A stretch of DNA of 11,364 nt. It comes from Spirogloea muscicola (taxonomy: Eukaryota > Streptophyta > Zygnematophyceae > Spirogloeales > Spirogloeaceae). The translations under genes and the position numbers were made by a program. The stretch is from the NCBI GenBank assembly GCA_009602725.1, contig WELB01000347.1, forward strand, positions 60,026 to 71,389. The letters are read 5' to 3'. This document shows, one piece after another, positions 8,869-11,364 of the stretch. The first letter of the stretch is position 1, and every line of letters starts with the position of its first letter. The notes under the pieces are model-generated. The model ran no database searches. It was not told the origin of the DNA and saw only the letters and a program-made list of their open reading frames with translations.

Positions 8869-9379
8869 ATGGTATGCCCTCTTCCTTGCCGGCGCGTCTT
8901 CCCGCTGTGCGCGGGGCCGCCGCCTCTGCTGCTGCCGCCTGCGCCGCTGTGCTGGCGCCCTCCGTCGGGACCCGCTCTTTGGCTCTCGCCCATGGAGCGC
9001 CATGAGGTCCTCTGACGGCCGCGATAGTTGCCTTCCTTGTGGGGCGCAGCCGTCCCAGAAGACCTTCCTCATCAAGAAGAAGCTGGCGAAGAAGATGAAG
9101 CAGAACCGGCCCATCCCTCATTGGATCCGCATGCGCACCGACAACACCATCAGGTCCGCTGTGCCCAGGCTTCGGGGTCCATTTTTCGCTTCCTCGCAGA
9201 CGTCTTTGAGCTTGGTTTGCCAAAGTGGTGCGAGGCTCCTGTGGAGAACAGGCCGGGTTGCCTGCTGCATGGGCTACTCGTTGAGGCGAGCACCTTCTGA
9301 ATTACCACGGTGTCGTCTGATGCTTTGCAGATATAATGCGAAGCGCCGGCATTGGCGGAGAACGAAGCTGGGGCTGTAG
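8869..9379 (+). CDS. RPL39: 60S ribosomal protein eL39
   Basis: eL39 is a very small basic protein that lines the peptide exit tunnel of the large ribosomal subunit. Three exons, 8869-8871, 9050-9153 and 9331-9379, join in phase to give exactly 51 residues, the standard length of the family. The first exon is only the ATG, followed at once by a GT donor; this intron directly after the start codon also occurs in animal and plant RPL39 genes as I recall. Exon 2 encodes PSQKTFLIKKKLAKKMKQN then RPIPHWIRMRTDNTIR, and exon 3 encodes YNAKRRHWRRTKLGL followed by TAG. Compared with the usual family sequence, L8 stands where Arg is typical, H25 where Gln is typical and D32 where Gly is typical. Introns are 178 and 177 bases. 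A TGTAA follows the stop by 212 bases. Confidence 0.97.
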
Positions 9380-9590
9380 AGGACCTACCAGTGCATACAT
9401 GCTCAAGCTCCAATGAGGATGCCCTTTAGGGCCAGCTTTCAACCTGGCCTTCGCATTGTTGACGAGTTGGGAGATTAGGCAGGAATTGTTATCATCCCGT
9501 TGCCCCTCTGTCTTCGTCTGTGGTTTCATCTCCGCTTCTGTGAGCCTCTATATTGTAGTCGGTTCTCTTGACTTTAGAGGCCGAGTGCCC

Positions 9591-9595
9591 TGTAA
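9591..9595 (+). terminator. TGTAA polyadenylation signal for RPL39
   Basis: TGTAA lies 212 bases after the RPL39 stop codon, a usual 3' UTR length for chlorophyte genes, and it is the first copy on the plus strand after the gene. A second TGTAA occurs near 9814. Confidence 0.55.
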
Positions 9596-10210
9596 TAAGT
9601 GGTATTGCGGCCCCTGTATTTGGTGACTTTGAGGATAGGCAGAAATTGCCGAACCACCGCACTGCGGCTCACGCCTTGAGCAGGCTAGTTTGACAACTTC
9701 AGTAGGTCAAGGGCAGCAGAGTTCATAAGCTGAGTGCTTCTCTGAGTCCGATGAGTTTCAGAAGCGCGTTTGGCATGCATATGACACTTGTTGCGTGGAG
9801 TCAACTGCTGGTTGTAAGTACACCAGGTGCACATCTTCTTCTGAGCTTCTCAGGGCCTTCTCGACCAGGAAAACAACGATAAGCTGTGTGGTCTGCATCA
9901 CATATCCATTGCTTGTTGGCTGATAATGTGGTCCTTGAGTCTGGATGTGAGCTATCAGCAGTGGATTTTGCGCACTAGTTATTTGACATTGTGACTGCAG
10001 TCAAAGAATAGATGACGTTGTAGTTGCATACATAAACTGGCCACGCTCCATCCCTACCATCAAGGTCACATTGCTACTAAGCAGGCACAAGGTGCTACTA
10101 TATTCAGAATGGATACGCTACATGCAAAGATTGTTGACAAAACTGCAGTACAATAGAAGTGCTTGGTAGTTTCGGGCCTGGTAATTTAGTAGGCAAGAGA
10201 CCTGCCGTTA

Positions 10211-10215
10211 TTACA
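10211..10215 (-). terminator. Candidate TGTAA polyadenylation signal for the UPF0426-family gene
   Basis: TTACA on the plus strand reads TGTAA on the minus strand, about 610 bases beyond the stop of the UPF0426-family gene. I noticed no closer copy on that strand. The distance is long, so the assignment is weak. Confidence 0.3.
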
Positions 10216-10828
10216 GAGATGCATACTGCCACTAAAAGTTGCTGCACATGATGGGATGTGCTTGAAGAGCCCTAGGGCTGTTAGTGGTATGTATTTCTAT
10301 AAACAGGTAAGCATCAATAGTGGCCTCAACTCATGGTGTGACTCGTATTGGAAGGAGGGTGGCCAGGACTCTGCCAACGATTCACTAGTCAATGTGAGCG
10401 TATAGGACTGCACATCAATCCATTTCCTTGAGAAATGTGCGGCAACTTTGCAAGTCTGAGCACTATCACAAAAGCGAAACATCACAAGCCAGTGCCCCAG
10501 TCCAGCACCACTTATAGTGCCTTCAGTCAGGAATATCAGCACGCCTTCATGCTCCAGGCAGCATCTCAAGACCGTGTGGCAAAGAAAGTTAGCAAAATAT
10601 CACTTTCAGAGGCAACTTTCACAATGCATAAGTACATGTGCACAAGCACGTAGGAGCTCCAAGCTGTTGAAGTGAGCTCATGATGTCTTGGTACGTCAAC
10701 AATGAGTGCATGATCCACATCTTCTGGAGCTTCTTGATGCAGTAGTCAAAGTAGGCGTTAAGCAAGCCTGGCATGTCATTCAGTTCCAGAGTAGGTTTCT
10801 GCTAGCATTCAAGGCTCAGAGGAGTGCA

Positions 10829-11364
10829 TCACTCAATCGTGATGTCAACAGGCCCGTCTTCATTGCTCTGGCTGGCCTCAATCTCAAGCGTTGAAACACC
10901 GGCGGCCTCCGACGTCCGGGCTAGCCAATTGCGCAGCGGCTCCTCGGTCAAATCCAAGCGGAGGAGGCCAGCAAAGAGGCCGCCGAAGAAGGCAATGGGC
11001 TCCTGCCGGCGAACCAAGTGTCAGCAATAACAAGTGCACAATCACATTAACAGCTCAATACAGGGCGCAACACTCAATACGCTGTCTCGTCAAGACCATG
11101 GAGACGTCGACAATGGCTTCTACCAATTTGCGTCTGACTAAGGGGTTGCGAGATCAGTCCATTCTGCTGATATCGTAAGTTATTGTGGAGGCCGGAGCAC
11201 AGGGCCAGCGGCCTGACCTGTAGGACCTCCTTGAGGAGAGGGTCCTCGTCCAGCCGGAACATCGCGCGCGGCGCGGCGACGGAAGCGCTCCTCCTCCTCC
11301 GCCCGGCAACGGCGCGCGACGCCGGCCTGGCCGATGCGGCGCCGCCAGCGCGGCGCCGGAGGGC
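10829..11364 (-). CDS. UPF0426-family protein, probably plastid-targeted (partial, 5' end off the window)
   Basis: Two exons are visible: 11364-11218 (open at the window edge) and 11002-10829, joined phase 0 by an intron with donor GTCAGG and acceptor CGGCAG. The conserved core reads FRLDEDPLLKEVLQ, then EPIAFFGGLFAGLLRLDLTE and EPLRNWLARTSEAAG, and ends in an acidic tail (SNEDGPVDITIE, stop TGA). This closely resembles the plant UPF0426 protein At1g28150 as I remember it, a small chloroplast protein of unknown function. Upstream of the core the frame stays open to the edge and is rich in Arg, Ala and Ser (GRRRRSASVAAPRA), as expected of a transit peptide. The ATG at 11262 is therefore probably internal and the real start lies outside. 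About 106 residues are visible. No biochemical function can be stated. Confidence 0.85.

Larger units (their letters stand above)
9380..10828. other. Intergenic stretch with the 3' UTRs of RPL39 and the UPF0426 gene
   Basis: These 1,449 bases lie between the RPL39 stop and the convergent UPF0426-family stop. The base composition is nearer to AT/GC balance than in the exons. Stops are frequent in all frames. The longer frames here (for example 10297-10569 on minus and 10435-10653 on plus) show no family resemblance and no coherent splice sites. I see no tRNA cloverleaf, long repeat or transposon end. It probably holds two 3' UTRs and a spacer; a non-coding RNA cannot be excluded. Confidence 0.5.

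Noticed and set aside
8468-9379. Continuous 303-codon plus-strand frame
   Set aside because: It runs through the promoter, the ambiguous base and the first RPL39 intron. Only its 9050-9153 part is real, as RPL39 exon 2.
1-11364. CRISPR array, tRNA or rRNA gene, transposon or integrated virus
   Set aside because: I found no spaced direct repeats, no cloverleaf or rRNA signature, and no transposase, integrase or viral motif on either strand.

Overview
The window looks like nuclear DNA of a green alga, most likely a trebouxiophyte-type chlorophyte, though the lineage is inferred. The evidence is small intron-rich genes with GT-AG introns, GC-rich exons and promoters, plant-type (CCCTAAA) telomere-like sequence, a TGTAA motif at a typical distance after one gene end, and a protein family (UPF0426) that I know from plants and algae. 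No prokaryotic, viral or transposon gene is visible.

Layout: (1) 1-653 is GC-rich sequence, a degenerate CCCTAAA tract (98-186) and the leader of the first gene. (2) 654-3900 (+) is a nine-exon gene for the NOL9/Grc3 polynucleotide 5'-hydroxyl kinase of rRNA processing, rebuilt here as 418 residues with every splice phase compatible. (3) 3906-4459 (+) is an unrecognised spliced reading frame of about 94 residues that starts six bases after the kinase stop. (4) 4645-8307 (-) is a nine-exon gene for the initiator-tRNA modifying enzyme RIT1 (A64 2'-O-ribosylphosphate transferase), rebuilt as 534 residues. (5) 8308-8868 is a head-to-head GC-rich promoter containing one unresolved base (8804). (6) 8869-9379 (+) is RPL39, encoding the 51-residue ribosomal protein eL39 in three exons. 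(7) 9380-10828 has no gene I can support. (8) 10829-11364 (-) is the 3' part of a UPF0426-family gene with an apparent plastid transit peptide, and it runs off the window.

The three complete recognised genes act in pre-rRNA processing, initiator tRNA identity and the large ribosomal subunit. They form a translation-themed neighbourhood, although such adjacency may be accidental. RIT1 and RPL39 diverge from one 561-bp interval, and RIT1 converges on the kinase gene. I see no new defence or mobile system. The least explained items are the 3906-4459 reading frame, the telomere-like tract ahead of a ribosome-biogenesis gene, and an 86-residue insertion in RIT1.
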